This document shows positions 1 through 6,596 of a stretch of 56,732 nt of DNA, piece after piece; position 1 is the stretch's first letter, and each line of letters opens with the position of its first letter. This DNA is from a virus. The translations under genes and the position numbers were made by a program. A model generated the notes under the pieces. That model worked only from the letters and a program-made list of their open reading frames with translations. It was not told the DNA's origin and ran no database searches. The stretch covers positions 1 through 56,732 of the IMG/VR virus record IMGVR_UViG_3300010373_000055; one strand, written 5' to 3'.

Positions 1-9
1 AAAGCTATC

Positions 10-282
10 ATGGATCATTTGAACGAGCGTCACGATATCGAGCGAACCAAGATGAGAAAGTATATGCGCAAGCACGCATTGTCAAATGGCGTCGATTTCT
101 CTGATACCGCCAGCACTGAGGGGGCGCTGCTGAAGTTGTGCGAAGCGCTGGAGAAACGGATGCGAGAAGTCTGCGCGGATATCCGTGATATACCAGAGAT
201 CAACAAGGGCAAGTGGCGGGACTTCTTAGATGGTGTGGCAGATCAGCTAGATGAGTTACTGCCAAATGATGAGGAAGTGTAA
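10..282 (+). CDS. hypothetical protein, 90 aa
   Basis: I do not recognise this protein. It is highly charged and looks mainly helical, with an acidic C-terminal end. The ATG at 10 lies only nine bases inside the window, so a longer start and the upstream context cannot be judged. The next gene starts within its last codons, which suggests translational coupling and makes it the first visible member of a row of overlapping genes. Confidence 0.5.
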   Translation: MDHLNERHDIERTKMRKYMRKHALSNGVDFSDTASTEGALLKLCEALEKRMREVCADIRDIPEINKGKWRDFLDGVADQLDELLPNDEEV

Positions 283-772
283 AATATGCGGGCTGAAAAA
301 GCCAAAGTCTGATTTCCACAAATATAAATCAACGAGCAGCAAAGGCATCACATATGAGAACCTGCGAACCTACTGCATTGATTGCGAGCGCAAAAAAGAA
401 CTGCAACGTTACTATGCCAGCACAGCTGATAAAAAAGCCAGGATGCGAGAGCGCAACCGTGAGAGTGCGGCGGCACGACGACGGCGCGAAGGAAAGCCTG
501 TGCGTAAGATCGTCAATGGTGCATATGGAGCGGCACGTACTGGCATGGGCGGTAATGCACACGCAGACAATCTACCGTGGAAGCCGATGCTCAATGCGAT
601 CAAGGCGTCCGGCCTTACATTCAGAGAAGTGGCAGCGCGGACAGGACTTAGTGAACGCACATTCAAACGATCAGAAGAACTTGGCTATGTCACGATCTAC
701 ACGGCGGATGCTATGTGCATTGGAATCGACACGCACCTCAACTTTGTGTACCCGGAGCTAGCTGATGATTAG
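266..772 (+). CDS. zinc-ribbon protein with C-terminal helix-turn-helix-like segment
   Basis: A 168-residue protein. The N-terminus carries two cysteine pairs, CKIC and CIDC, about 30 residues apart, a layout common in phage zinc-ribbon proteins with a KPKSDFHKY-type spacer. A very basic stretch rich in Arg and Ala follows, then a C-terminal segment containing FREVAARTGLSERTFKRSEE that reads like a helix-turn-helix. I infer DNA binding; the target is unknown. I chose ATG 266 (269 is equally possible) because the zinc site begins immediately after it; an in-frame ATG at 251 is less likely. It overlaps the previous gene by 17 bases. Confidence 0.6.
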   Translation: MMRKCKICGLKKPKSDFHKYKSTSSKGITYENLRTYCIDCERKKELQRYYASTADKKARMRERNRESAAARRRREGKPVRKIVNGAYGAARTGMGGNAHADNLPWKPMLNAIKASGLTFREVAARTGLSERTFKRSEELGYVTIYTADAMCIGIDTHLNFVYPELADD

Positions 773-1670
773 AGTTCGGTGTAATGATGAAGATTGGTAT
801 GTACTAGCGCAGGATATTCCGCGTGATCTGTACTTGCTTTGTAAGCAGCCACCAATGACTCCTGTGCAGTATGTAAGTGCCGATGATTGGGGAATACCAT
901 CCGAGTGGAATGGCACTTGGTTTGCAGGAGTGCAGATCGAAAGCGCAATGAGAGAACCAGATGAGCCTCTAGACGCTAAAGGGTTCATGGACCAGATGAA
1001 GCGTAACATGCAGGAGGCAGGAATCACGTATACAGATGGTGACCCAATCGACAAGATTGTCAAAGCGATGAGTACGGAGTTTTTCAAAATCATGAATTCA
1101 GCTACAGAGAAAACTATTAGTTTTGACAATGCACAGGAAGAATATAACCGTCTGACTGATCGTATGAGACAGAGATTTCTGAGGGAACAGGAAACCAAAA
1201 TGCGCCCACCAGACGCTTCATACACCATGCAGGATGCTCTCGATTGGGCGTTCAGGAGTGGTGAGGAGTGGTGGGGTTGGGTTGATCGCAGCCGAGTTCT
1301 GAAGTCGGGCGTCAAAGTCAAAGTATTGGGCGTCGGAGATTTGGATAAATGGGATGAGTTTACGCCCGACTTCGCCAAGGAGTACCCACAGAACTTTGCG
1401 CATGTTGGTGTAATCTGGACAGAACGTGATCTCACCGCCGAGGAGGCGGCACAGATCATCGACCCGAGCGGAGCGCTTAGCAGCAAGTTGAGCAGGCTGC
1501 GCACTGAAGATTGCGATAGCTTTGAGGCTGCTTGGGACTTCATCGAATACCTAGCAGATGAAGAAATGGGCGAAGCTAACTGTATCAAGAAGCAGAATCT
1601 AGTCTGTTACGTGAGGAGAGGGGCAGTTTGGCAGGCTATTCAGGAGGGACTGCCTGAGACAAGGCTATAG
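765..1670 (+). CDS. hypothetical protein, 301 aa
   Basis: No family is recognised. The protein is soluble and acidic, without membrane segments or a signal peptide. It has a Trp-rich stretch near residues 160-175 (EEWWGWVDRS) and a long charged helical region before it. It starts 8 bases inside the previous gene, so the two are probably translated together. It ends with TAG, one of several ordinary uses of TAG as a terminator in this genome. Confidence 0.6.
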   Translation: MIRVRCNDEDWYVLAQDIPRDLYLLCKQPPMTPVQYVSADDWGIPSEWNGTWFAGVQIESAMREPDEPLDAKGFMDQMKRNMQEAGITYTDGDPIDKIVKAMSTEFFKIMNSATEKTISFDNAQEEYNRLTDRMRQRFLREQETKMRPPDASYTMQDALDWAFRSGEEWWGWVDRSRVLKSGVKVKVLGVGDLDKWDEFTPDFAKEYPQNFAHVGVIWTERDLTAEEAAQIIDPSGALSSKLSRLRTEDCDSFEAAWDFIEYLADEEMGEANCIKKQNLVCYVRRGAVWQAIQEGLPETRL

Positions 1671-1772
1671 ACGTGCTCGGAGGCTTACAGAGGCAGGGGT
1701 AGGAGGCGTTTGCAGGGCTATAGGGCTACTACCCTACTACTAGAGGTCTAAAACGGCTTAGAAAGGACTACA

Positions 1773-2237
1773 ATGAGCAGACGAGGCGAAGAAATCAAGG
1801 CAGCAGACGAGCTACGTCGAGAGCTTTTTGAAGAAGGTTGGGAGCGGAATGAGGATGCGATTCCAGATTGTCGCCAGTGGTGTTGGGATTGTGCTTGCGA
1901 AGCGCGGTCTTTGGCGCTAGTTTCCAACGGAGAAAAACGCAAAAATTGGAACAAAATATCACACAGATTCTTGGAAGTTGTTGTGATCTTTGATGTCAAG
2001 TCTATATTTGAGTTGCGCAAAGACATGGAGGAACAGCTGACTGGCTCTGTGTTGATTTCAATTAGCTCTGAAAGCTGGCGCGAGGTTCAGGTGGAGCAGC
2101 TAAGACAGCGCATGATTGAGATAGCTAACTGGGCAATTGAGTACAAGAAGATGGGGCGAGAGGTAGACAAGGCTATTTTGAAGATGCACAATTTGGAGAA
2201 ATACTTGGGTGATATGATCGAACTTGATGGTAAGTAA
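1773..2237 (+). CDS. hypothetical protein, 154 aa
   Basis: Not recognised. The start is well supported: an AGAAAGGA ribosome-binding site lies just upstream of ATG 1773. The N-terminal third contains a Cys/Trp-rich patch (CRQWCWDCACEA, about residues 30-41) that could bind metal, followed by helical, charged sequence. It lies after a 102-base gap holding nothing definite apart from a short TAGGG/CCCTA inverted repeat at 1721-1736. Confidence 0.6.
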   Translation: MSRRGEEIKAADELRRELFEEGWERNEDAIPDCRQWCWDCACEARSLALVSNGEKRKNWNKISHRFLEVVVIFDVKSIFELRKDMEEQLTGSVLISISSESWREVQVEQLRQRMIEIANWAIEYKKMGREVDKAILKMHNLEKYLGDMIELDGK

Positions 2238-2262
2238 ATTGGAGGCTTCGCGCGTATACGCG

Positions 2263-2401
2263 GGACGGAAGGACTCACTAGCGCGACAGCAGCTTATTGT
2301 CGAAACGATTTTTGCGGTGTGTGTGTGTGTTTTCGAGGCTTAGCGAAATCGAAAATTGCAATAGGGGTTAGCTGGGCTCGCGCTAGTGAGACTGTCCGTC
2401 C
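2263..2401. repeat. imperfect inverted repeat around a GT microsatellite
   Basis: This intergenic region has unusual structure. The arms 2274-2286 and 2378-2390 are a perfect 13-bp inverted repeat with core CACTAGCGCG. Outer six-base arms (GGACGG at 2263, CCGTCC at 2396) and an inner CAGC/GCTG pair extend the symmetry. Between the arms is a run of about eight GT dinucleotides near 2316-2330. A 12-bp palindrome CGCGTATACGCG lies just outside at 2251-2262. No protein fits. It could be a structured RNA, a protein-binding site or an origin-like element; the sequence alone does not decide. Confidence 0.55.
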
Positions 2402-2421
2402 TATGCGTGCGAGGGGGTTTC

Positions 2422-2988
2422 ATGAAGCGATTTGAGGTTGAGAGTTCTGTTGGTGATTTGGTAGGGCGTTATGGTATAATGGGGCTTGATTTAGGAGGTG
2501 TTAGTGGTGTCACGACTTGGATTGGCGATGTACGATCTGGCGATTCGATCAGCGGTACGTTGCGGGCTGGGCGGTTTGAATGGACGCAGGTGGACTGTGG
2601 TAAAGGGACCGCTGATGGTGAGCGTCGGGGAGCGGAACGAATCGCAGGCGAATGGTTGGATTTTGAATTTGAGTGTTGTTTATCCTCTGTGCCTGTTGGA
2701 AATCGACTGTTGTGTATCGAGGATTACCGACTGCGCAGTAGACCGGGAGGCATGGCCGGGGGCTCGATGGCGCGGGTGGGTGTTTCTTCACCACGACTTG
2801 CTGGGCTGGTCGAGGGAATGTTGGTTAGAGCTATTCCAGGGGAGAGGATCATTCGTACAGTACCCGCTACCAGTAAGTCGTTTGCCACTAATGCGCGACT
2901 GAAAGACTGGGGGTTATGGTGTAGGGGCGGCGAGCACGCGAGGGATGCTGCGCGGCAGATTGCGGTGCAGGTCGCACGCTTCCTCTAA
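2422..2988 (+). CDS. RuvC-like Holliday-junction resolvase
   Basis: A 188-residue protein with the acidic-residue pattern of phage RuvC-type nucleases: MGLDLGG near residue 23 (first Asp), LLCIEDYRLR near residue 100 (Glu, with the usual IED context), and a C-terminal EHARDAARQI near 172-180 supplying His and Asp. In this family the acidic residues bind two metal ions that cut branched DNA, which resolves recombination intermediates or debranches DNA before packaging. I chose ATG 2422 because GAGGGGG lies 6 bases upstream; an in-frame ATG at 2386 lies in the inverted-repeat region and lacks such a site. Confidence 0.7.
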   Translation: MKRFEVESSVGDLVGRYGIMGLDLGGVSGVTTWIGDVRSGDSISGTLRAGRFEWTQVDCGKGTADGERRGAERIAGEWLDFEFECCLSSVPVGNRLLCIEDYRLRSRPGGMAGGSMARVGVSSPRLAGLVEGMLVRAIPGERIIRTVPATSKSFATNARLKDWGLWCRGGEHARDAARQIAVQVARFL

Positions 2989-3056
2989 AATCGTTCCGCA
3001 GAAAAGTTGGGCTCTAAATATGCGTCGTGCGCGCGTGCAGGCGAGTAACTGTGCAA

Positions 3057-3085
3057 TTTTGGTAATAAAAACCAAGTGCTACGCT
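3057..3085 (+). promoter_or_regulatory. possible promoter with extended -10
   Basis: TGC-TACGCT (the -10 box at 3080-3085) lies 17 bases after TTTTGG at 3057-3062. The -35 match is poor, but the TGCTA context recurs at other likely promoters in the window (32412, 33466, 39847). The -10 ends exactly six bases before ATG 3092, the same spacing as upstream of 33478, so the transcript may be leaderless. Confidence 0.35.
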
Positions 3086-3091
3086 ACACAC

Positions 3092-3628
3092 ATGTCCTAT
3101 GTCGTTACCAGGCGTCGCAAGGGGAAAATGGTTACTACTGAGCCCTTGGCCGCTTGGCGCGTTGAGCGTGCTAGAGAGCGTAGTTATTTGGACACGCTCG
3201 ACAAGGCTGAGCTTGCAGATTGTATGCAGGAACTAATCAATGAAGTTGCCTTTGAGCTACGTTACGCAAACGCAGAAGTAGGACGCTTGAAGCCGGGTTT
3301 GAGTGAGAAACCATTCGACCCTGTAACCACTAAGATGGCTCACGAGTTGTGGGTTTCTGTGGATGTGAATGGTAACAGGATCGTTGACTTTTCTCTATGG
3401 ATCAAACGGGTAGATTCGCTTCAGGACAAGCTGTTCAAGATGGTAGAAGTGGCACAGAAACTGGGCCTCACCGACCGCCTCACCAAAGCCAAGGAGGCTG
3501 AAGTAGCATTGCTGGGCGAGGCGTTAGCGGCGGCATGTAGGCGCATAGGAATGGAGGAGGACGTACAGCGGGAGTTGGGTTCAGCACTGCGCAAGGAGTT
3601 AGCAGTCATCGAGGGTAAAGCAAAATGA
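3092..3628 (+). CDS. hypothetical protein, 178 aa (small-terminase-like at best)
   Basis: A helical, charged protein with no certain family. The C-terminal part (EALAAACRRIGMEEDVQ, then a basic helix) resembles the tail of some phage small-terminase or packaging proteins, but the match is weak and the large terminase is 3 kb away. I chose ATG 3092 because the upstream in-frame sequence back to 2945 overlaps the resolvase and looks non-coding, and a possible -10 box lies six bases before this ATG. It ends in an ATGA overlap with the next gene. Confidence 0.5.
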   Translation: MSYVVTRRRKGKMVTTEPLAAWRVERARERSYLDTLDKAELADCMQELINEVAFELRYANAEVGRLKPGLSEKPFDPVTTKMAHELWVSVDVNGNRIVDFSLWIKRVDSLQDKLFKMVEVAQKLGLTDRLTKAKEAEVALLGEALAAACRRIGMEEDVQRELGSALRKELAVIEGKAK

Positions 3629-3783
3629 ATAAATTGCGAACACGATTTGCACTATGGATTGCACCATGGCTAGAAGAAGAGATAGATGATCCGTGGGAAG
3701 TTATTGATAAACTAACCGATGAAGTGTGTGGTAAACACTTCATTGATGAGCAGGGTAATATATACTGGGCGGCATACCAATAG
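3625..3783 (+). CDS. hypothetical protein, 52 aa
   Basis: A small acidic protein that overlaps the previous stop as ATGA. It contains LWIAPWLEEEIDDPW near the N-terminus and ends in a Trp/Tyr-rich tail. Nothing identifies its role. Support comes from the overlap and from the fact that it fills the gap exactly to the next gene, which starts 8 bases after its TAG. Confidence 0.45.
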   Translation: MNKLRTRFALWIAPWLEEEIDDPWEVIDKLTDEVCGKHFIDEQGNIYWAAYQ

Positions 3784-3790
3784 CAGATAG

Positions 3791-4198
3791 ATGAAACGAA
3801 CGGCACATTTAGAAGCGCTTAGGATTGCTGATAAGGAACTTGCAGCGGAGCGAGACCGCAGGTATGCAGCGGAAATAGTGGAGCGCGAAAAGGCATTGCG
3901 TATCAAGGATGAGGCAGACAAGACAGCCCTTGGACTTGAACGGGAAATCCAGGTTTACAAGGATGAGAAGGCTAATGAGCTACGCAGCCAGATCGAGAAA
4001 GAACGTGGAGAAATGGCTACCAAGGATGATCTTGCGGCCCTCAGCGAACGCTTTGATGTATCGCACAAGCCCGTGGTTGAATTCATGAGCGAGCAGAAAT
4101 CAGCACAGGCGAGTTTGGCACAGTTTCAGGCAAGGATGGTAGGACTTGTTGGATTGATGGTGTCTATCGGTGTAACCATAACGATTCTAACTCGATAA
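3791..4198 (+). CDS. coiled-coil protein with C-terminal membrane anchor
   Basis: A 135-residue protein. Residues 1-75 are almost entirely Glu, Lys, Arg, Ala and Asp in a coiled-coil-like pattern. The last 25 residues (MVGLVGLMVSIGVTITIL) form one transmembrane helix, which predicts a tail-anchored protein facing the cytoplasm. It is the first of three consecutive membrane proteins with overlapping stop and start codons (TAATG at 4196-4200). Function is unknown; a role at the host membrane such as lysis control or exclusion is only a guess. Confidence 0.55.
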   Translation: MKRTAHLEALRIADKELAAERDRRYAAEIVEREKALRIKDEADKTALGLEREIQVYKDEKANELRSQIEKERGEMATKDDLAALSERFDVSHKPVVEFMSEQKSAQASLAQFQARMVGLVGLMVSIGVTITILTR

Positions 4199-4521
4199 TG
4201 GACGACCGCGATAAAACAGGTGAACGAGAATCTGGTAACATACGGATGCGGCAGATGGAACGCGAGCTTGCACGCATTGGAGAGCTTGTTGGCAGCGGAC
4301 GTGCAGACATTAGCTTGGTAACAAGCGTAGCTCTATTGCAATCAAGTGTGAAAGACTTACGAGACGATATCAAAAACTTGAAACGAGATTTTGATGAGCG
4401 AGAGAAGTTCCACGCAGACGAACGGAGGTCACTCAGGGTTGCACTCATAGGGCTTACAGCGACGATCATTGCAAGCCTGATTGCAGCAGCAGTGACACTC
4501 TACGTTTCGAGCCATCGATGA
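4198..4521 (+). CDS. coiled-coil protein with C-terminal membrane anchor
   Basis: A 107-residue protein with the same plan as its upstream neighbour: a charged helical domain (residues 1-80), then one C-terminal hydrophobic helix (VALIGLTATIIASLIAAAV) and a short basic end. It shares one base with the gene before and four with the gene after, so the three are probably translated as a unit. The shared architecture without obvious sequence identity suggests proteins that assemble together. No family is recognised. Confidence 0.55.
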   Translation: MDDRDKTGERESGNIRMRQMERELARIGELVGSGRADISLVTSVALLQSSVKDLRDDIKNLKRDFDEREKFHADERRSLRVALIGLTATIIASLIAAAVTLYVSSHR

Positions 4522-4811
4522 CGGACTTTACCAAACACCACCTAACACTAATCACAACTACACTCACAGCTTGCGTCGCGCTGCTCGCGGTAACGGCGGT
4601 AGTACTGAGTGTATTGGCATTCACAAGTGCAAACAGCAGCATCAAAGGTAACTGCAACAACATTGAGGAAGTCAAGACTAGCCTGCGACAGATCATTGGT
4701 GAGGCAAAGACGCTCCAGGAAAAATCACCCGTGCGATCCAAACTAGAAAAGGAAGCATCCACACAGTTCTACACTGATACTCTTGGAAGGCTCAAGGGAA
4801 GGAATTGCTAA
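4518..4811 (+). CDS. single-pass membrane protein with C-terminal helical domain
   Basis: A 97-residue protein in which the order is reversed: a hydrophobic segment of about 30 residues (LTACVALLAVTAVVLSVLAF) comes first, followed by a charged helical domain. It could be a signal anchor with the C-terminal domain outside the cell. It follows two tail-anchored coiled-coil proteins with an ATGA overlap and completes the membrane trio. Function is unknown. Confidence 0.55.
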   Translation: MTDFTKHHLTLITTTLTACVALLAVTAVVLSVLAFTSANSSIKGNCNNIEEVKTSLRQIIGEAKTLQEKSPVRSKLEKEASTQFYTDTLGRLKGRNC

Positions 4812-5185
4812 TGAACAAGCCTAAATCAAACTTTGACCCACCAGTGTTTGCACCAAAAGGTGGGGTTGAGGCTCGCGGGGACACTGCCCTGGCGCGCGCA
4901 GTACGGGGCGGAGCTTGCGTCAATTGTGGCAAAGGCTCTGCCCCGTTCTGCACTGATCGCTGCCGGGCAGAGTTCCGAGACAAGGTTGGGCAGCGCGCTT
5001 ATGAAGTAAAGCACGGTTGCCCGCCACCTGTAAGAGTTGGTGCGCCACGCAAACGACAGATCCACGCGAGGCAGTCGAAGATGGCAGGTTTACGCGGTGC
5101 CGAGGTCTCGACGTTCGGTGCACGCCGTAGTCCAAAGACAAAACCATATTCGCGCAGCGTGCATGGAAACTATTTGGTGAAATAA
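4811..5185 (+). CDS. zinc-finger-like hypothetical protein
   Basis: A 124-residue basic protein. A likely zinc site CVNC-N8-C-N3-C (GACVNCGKGSAPFCTDRC) lies at about residues 36-53. The C-terminal half is rich in Lys and Arg. I chose ATG 4811, which overlaps the preceding TAA, rather than a TTG six bases upstream. Nucleic-acid binding is plausible; nothing more can be said. Confidence 0.55.
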   Translation: MNKPKSNFDPPVFAPKGGVEARGDTALARAVRGGACVNCGKGSAPFCTDRCRAEFRDKVGQRAYEVKHGCPPPVRVGAPRKRQIHARQSKMAGLRGAEVSTFGARRSPKTKPYSRSVHGNYLVK

Positions 5186-5373
5186 TGGCGATGACAAACG
5201 AAGAAATCCGTAAAGCTGCTCGACGGTATTGGGGTAAGTTGAAACGCACCGAAGAAATCCAGATGGAAGCGAACGGGATTCGAGCCGAACTGGAAAATGA
5301 AGGTGTCGATGTTGCTAACTGTGCACCAGGACAGATGGTAAAACGAACAGTGGTGGAAGTGGGATCGGAATAA
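5185..5373 (+). CDS. hypothetical protein, 62 aa
   Basis: A short helical protein beginning MAMTNEEIRKAARRYWGKL. It starts in a TAATG overlap with the preceding gene and ends in another with the following one. No family is recognised. Its reality rests on the tight overlapping arrangement and on normal codon use. Confidence 0.45.
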   Translation: MAMTNEEIRKAARRYWGKLKRTEEIQMEANGIRAELENEGVDVANCAPGQMVKRTVVEVGSE

Positions 5374-5585
5374 TGCCCGCACCTGGCTTCCCTTCACAGA
5401 ACCCAGCGCGCAACACTCCAGGCGTGCGCCCACCCACAAGCGGCGGCACACTACTGGAATGGCTAAAATGGAGGTTCCCTAGCGTAGCTACGCAGGTGGA
5501 AGGGATCAAGCACGATACCAGGGAGGATTACAAGAGCGCGGATTACGCTAAGCAGCACCCAGGTAAGACAGGAAGGACACCGTAA
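5373..5585 (+). CDS. hypothetical protein, 70 aa
   Basis: A small protein with a Pro/Gly-rich first third (PAPGFPSQNPARNTPGVRPP) that is probably disordered, then a WLKWRFPS stretch and a charged end. It lies in the overlapping small-gene row, sharing one base with each neighbour. Not recognised. Confidence 0.45.
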   Translation: MPAPGFPSQNPARNTPGVRPPTSGGTLLEWLKWRFPSVATQVEGIKHDTREDYKSADYAKQHPGKTGRTP

Positions 5586-5662
5586 TGGGTTTGTTACTAG
5601 ACATACTGATAATTGTAGTTGTGGTTTACCTGATAGTTTTCTTTGTGAGAAGGATTGGCTGA
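5585..5662 (+). CDS. 25-residue transmembrane micropeptide
   Basis: The reading frame encodes a 25-residue peptide that is almost only hydrophobic (MGLLLDILIIVVVVYLIVFF, then a basic end), which predicts a single membrane helix. It sits exactly between two genes, sharing one base with each. Such precise packing argues that it is translated despite its length. Role unknown. Confidence 0.45.
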   Translation: MGLLLDILIIVVVVYLIVFFVRRIG

Positions 5663-5865
5663 TGTTTGTTTGGGAGAGCAAAGCTAAACGGGAACGTCGG
5701 GAGAAAGATATCCAGATGCTCTCGAATTGCTGCGACGCCTTTGGGGAGTTTTATGCTTGTCGCCAGGAGATATTCAACAACCGCAAAATCGTACCACGCA
5801 TGAATGAGGCGATGGAACGTCGAGTGCCACTGGTAAATGCACTGGACGATAGGATGCGACCATGA
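5662..5865 (+). CDS. hypothetical protein, 67 aa
   Basis: A basic, helical small protein with a central Cys pair (SNCCDAFGEFYACRQ). Its start overlaps the TGA of the membrane micropeptide and its end overlaps the ATG of the next gene. No family is recognised. Confidence 0.45.
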   Translation: MFVWESKAKRERREKDIQMLSNCCDAFGEFYACRQEIFNNRKIVPRMNEAMERRVPLVNALDDRMRP

Positions 5866-5879
5866 GAAAACAGTGTAAA
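5862..5879 (+). repeat. 18-base direct repeat at gene starts, copy 1
   Basis: ATGAGAAAACAGTGTAAA, encoding MRKQCK, is the first 18 bases of the gene at 5862. It recurs exactly at 6258-6275, and with two changes (MNKQCK) at 6080-6097, each time starting a different small gene. The repeat covers only the start codon and the first five residues. Confidence 0.8.
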
Positions 5880-6083
5880 ACTCGTGGTATTCTTGGTGAG
5901 ACGAGTATAGGTCCACATCACATACCTGATTTTGCAATACCTGAGAAAGCTAAAGATGAAAATGACATGTTGCCACTGCCACTGCGTGATTTTCACTATA
6001 TTGCAGGAGCATGGGCGCGTAAGTATTTTCCCAGGTATGGTCTAGAATATTCACATCCAACGGCGTTTACTCTACCAGCATGA
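5862..6083 (+). CDS. hypothetical protein with MRKQCK N-terminus, 73 aa
   Basis: It begins MRKQCK, encoded by an 18-base sequence that recurs identically at 6258 and in variant form at 6080, each time as the first codons of a gene. The rest (GPHHIPDFAIPEK, then a Trp/Tyr-containing end) is not recognised. The repeated 5' end suggests gene duplication or recombination at gene starts. Confidence 0.45.
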   Translation: MRKQCKTRGILGETSIGPHHIPDFAIPEKAKDENDMLPLPLRDFHYIAGAWARKYFPRYGLEYSHPTAFTLPA

Positions 6084-6261
6084 ACAAACAGTGTAAAGAC
6101 ATGCGCGAATGGAAGCTCATATCACAGCCGGGCCGCATCTTTGCGCACGCGGGGCCAGCGTTCTCTGAGGCTGAGATATGGGTTGTGCCGAAAAACGCGC
6201 TGAAGACCTTGAAGCAGAATTAGCTTCGGTGCGTGCGTTTATGCGCGAACTAGCACAATGA
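6080..6261 (+). CDS. small protein with MNKQCK start, probably frameshifted
   Basis: Read from ATG 6080, the frame gives 47 residues (MNKQCKDMREWKLI...) and stops at 6223. A second frame from 6178 to 6261 encodes a clean coiled-coil end (AEKRAEDLEAELASVRAF). The two join into one sensible protein of about 60 residues if the AAAAA run at 6191-6195 had one more A. The joined form begins with ATGA overlap at 6080 and ends with ATGA overlap at 6258, so I treat it as one gene with a one-base lesion. Two overlapping micropeptides are the alternative. Confidence 0.4.
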
Positions 6262-6341
6262 GAAAACAGTGTAAAGAAGGAAACCATGTGTACAAAAGCG
6301 CAACACTCAAGTGTTGGTACTGCGGAAGGCCCAAGACATGA
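6258..6341 (+). CDS. 27-residue zinc-ribbon micropeptide
   Basis: The peptide begins MRKQCKEGNHVYK and ends LKCWYCGRPKT. Its Cys-5, His-10, Cys-19 and Cys-22 form a complete C-H-C-C metal site within 27 residues. The first six codons are the repeated 18-base sequence. It overlaps both neighbours as ATGA. I infer zinc binding from spacing only; the partner or nucleic-acid target is unknown. Confidence 0.5.
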   Translation: MRKQCKEGNHVYKSATLKCWYCGRPKT

Positions 6342-6409
6342 TTCTAGTAATCGTAGTGGCGGGCACGCTAGCGCTAGCTTGGCTGCTAGGGAGAGTGAAC
6401 CCAACATGA
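6338..6409 (+). CDS. 23-residue transmembrane micropeptide
   Basis: It encodes MILVIVVAGTLALAWLLGRV plus three residues: one predicted membrane helix and nothing else. It starts in an ATGA overlap with the zinc micropeptide and ends in an ATGA overlap with the next gene. It is the second such peptide within 800 bases (the other is at 5585). Role unknown. Confidence 0.45.
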   Translation: MILVIVVAGTLALAWLLGRVNPT

Positions 6410-6594
6410 AGCTATATCGGGTAAACGTTGATTACACAGAGAACGAAAACAAACGTAGTGGTTTCACTGTAACTATAAAAGCTAAGAATGGCGAAGAGTT
6501 ATTTGATATGCTGGGGAAAGACTTGAAGGAACACTATGGGGTAAATGCAGCAGATATTGTCAAGATCAAAACAGAGCTGGTTTGGTCGGAGTAA
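6406..6594 (+). CDS. hypothetical protein, 62 aa
   Basis: A small protein with an alternating beta-strand pattern (MKLYRVNVDYTENENKRSGF, then VTIKAKNGEELFDMLGKDLK). It resembles small phage proteins with a single alpha/beta fold, but no family can be named. I chose ATG 6406 for its overlap with the preceding micropeptide; the in-frame sequence upstream to 6286 is out of frame with the real upstream genes. Confidence 0.5.
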   Translation: MKLYRVNVDYTENENKRSGFTVTIKAKNGEELFDMLGKDLKEHYGVNAADIVKIKTELVWSE

Positions 6595-6596
6595 CC

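Noticed and set aside
758-1588. Long minus-strand open frame opposite the gene at 765
   Set aside because: It mirrors the plus-strand coding frame, is Ser/Arg/Leu-rich without any motif, and no other minus-strand gene is supported in the window.
2474-2479. Perfect TATAAT box in the resolvase gene
   Set aside because: It lies within codons for the conserved GIMGLDL segment, the start at 2422 has a good ribosome-binding site, and no proper -35 at 16-18 bases was seen.
6188-6197. Programmed -1 frameshift at CCGAAAAACG
   Set aside because: The bases do not form an X-XXY-YYZ slippery heptamer and no following pseudoknot is evident; a one-base homopolymer lesion is simpler.
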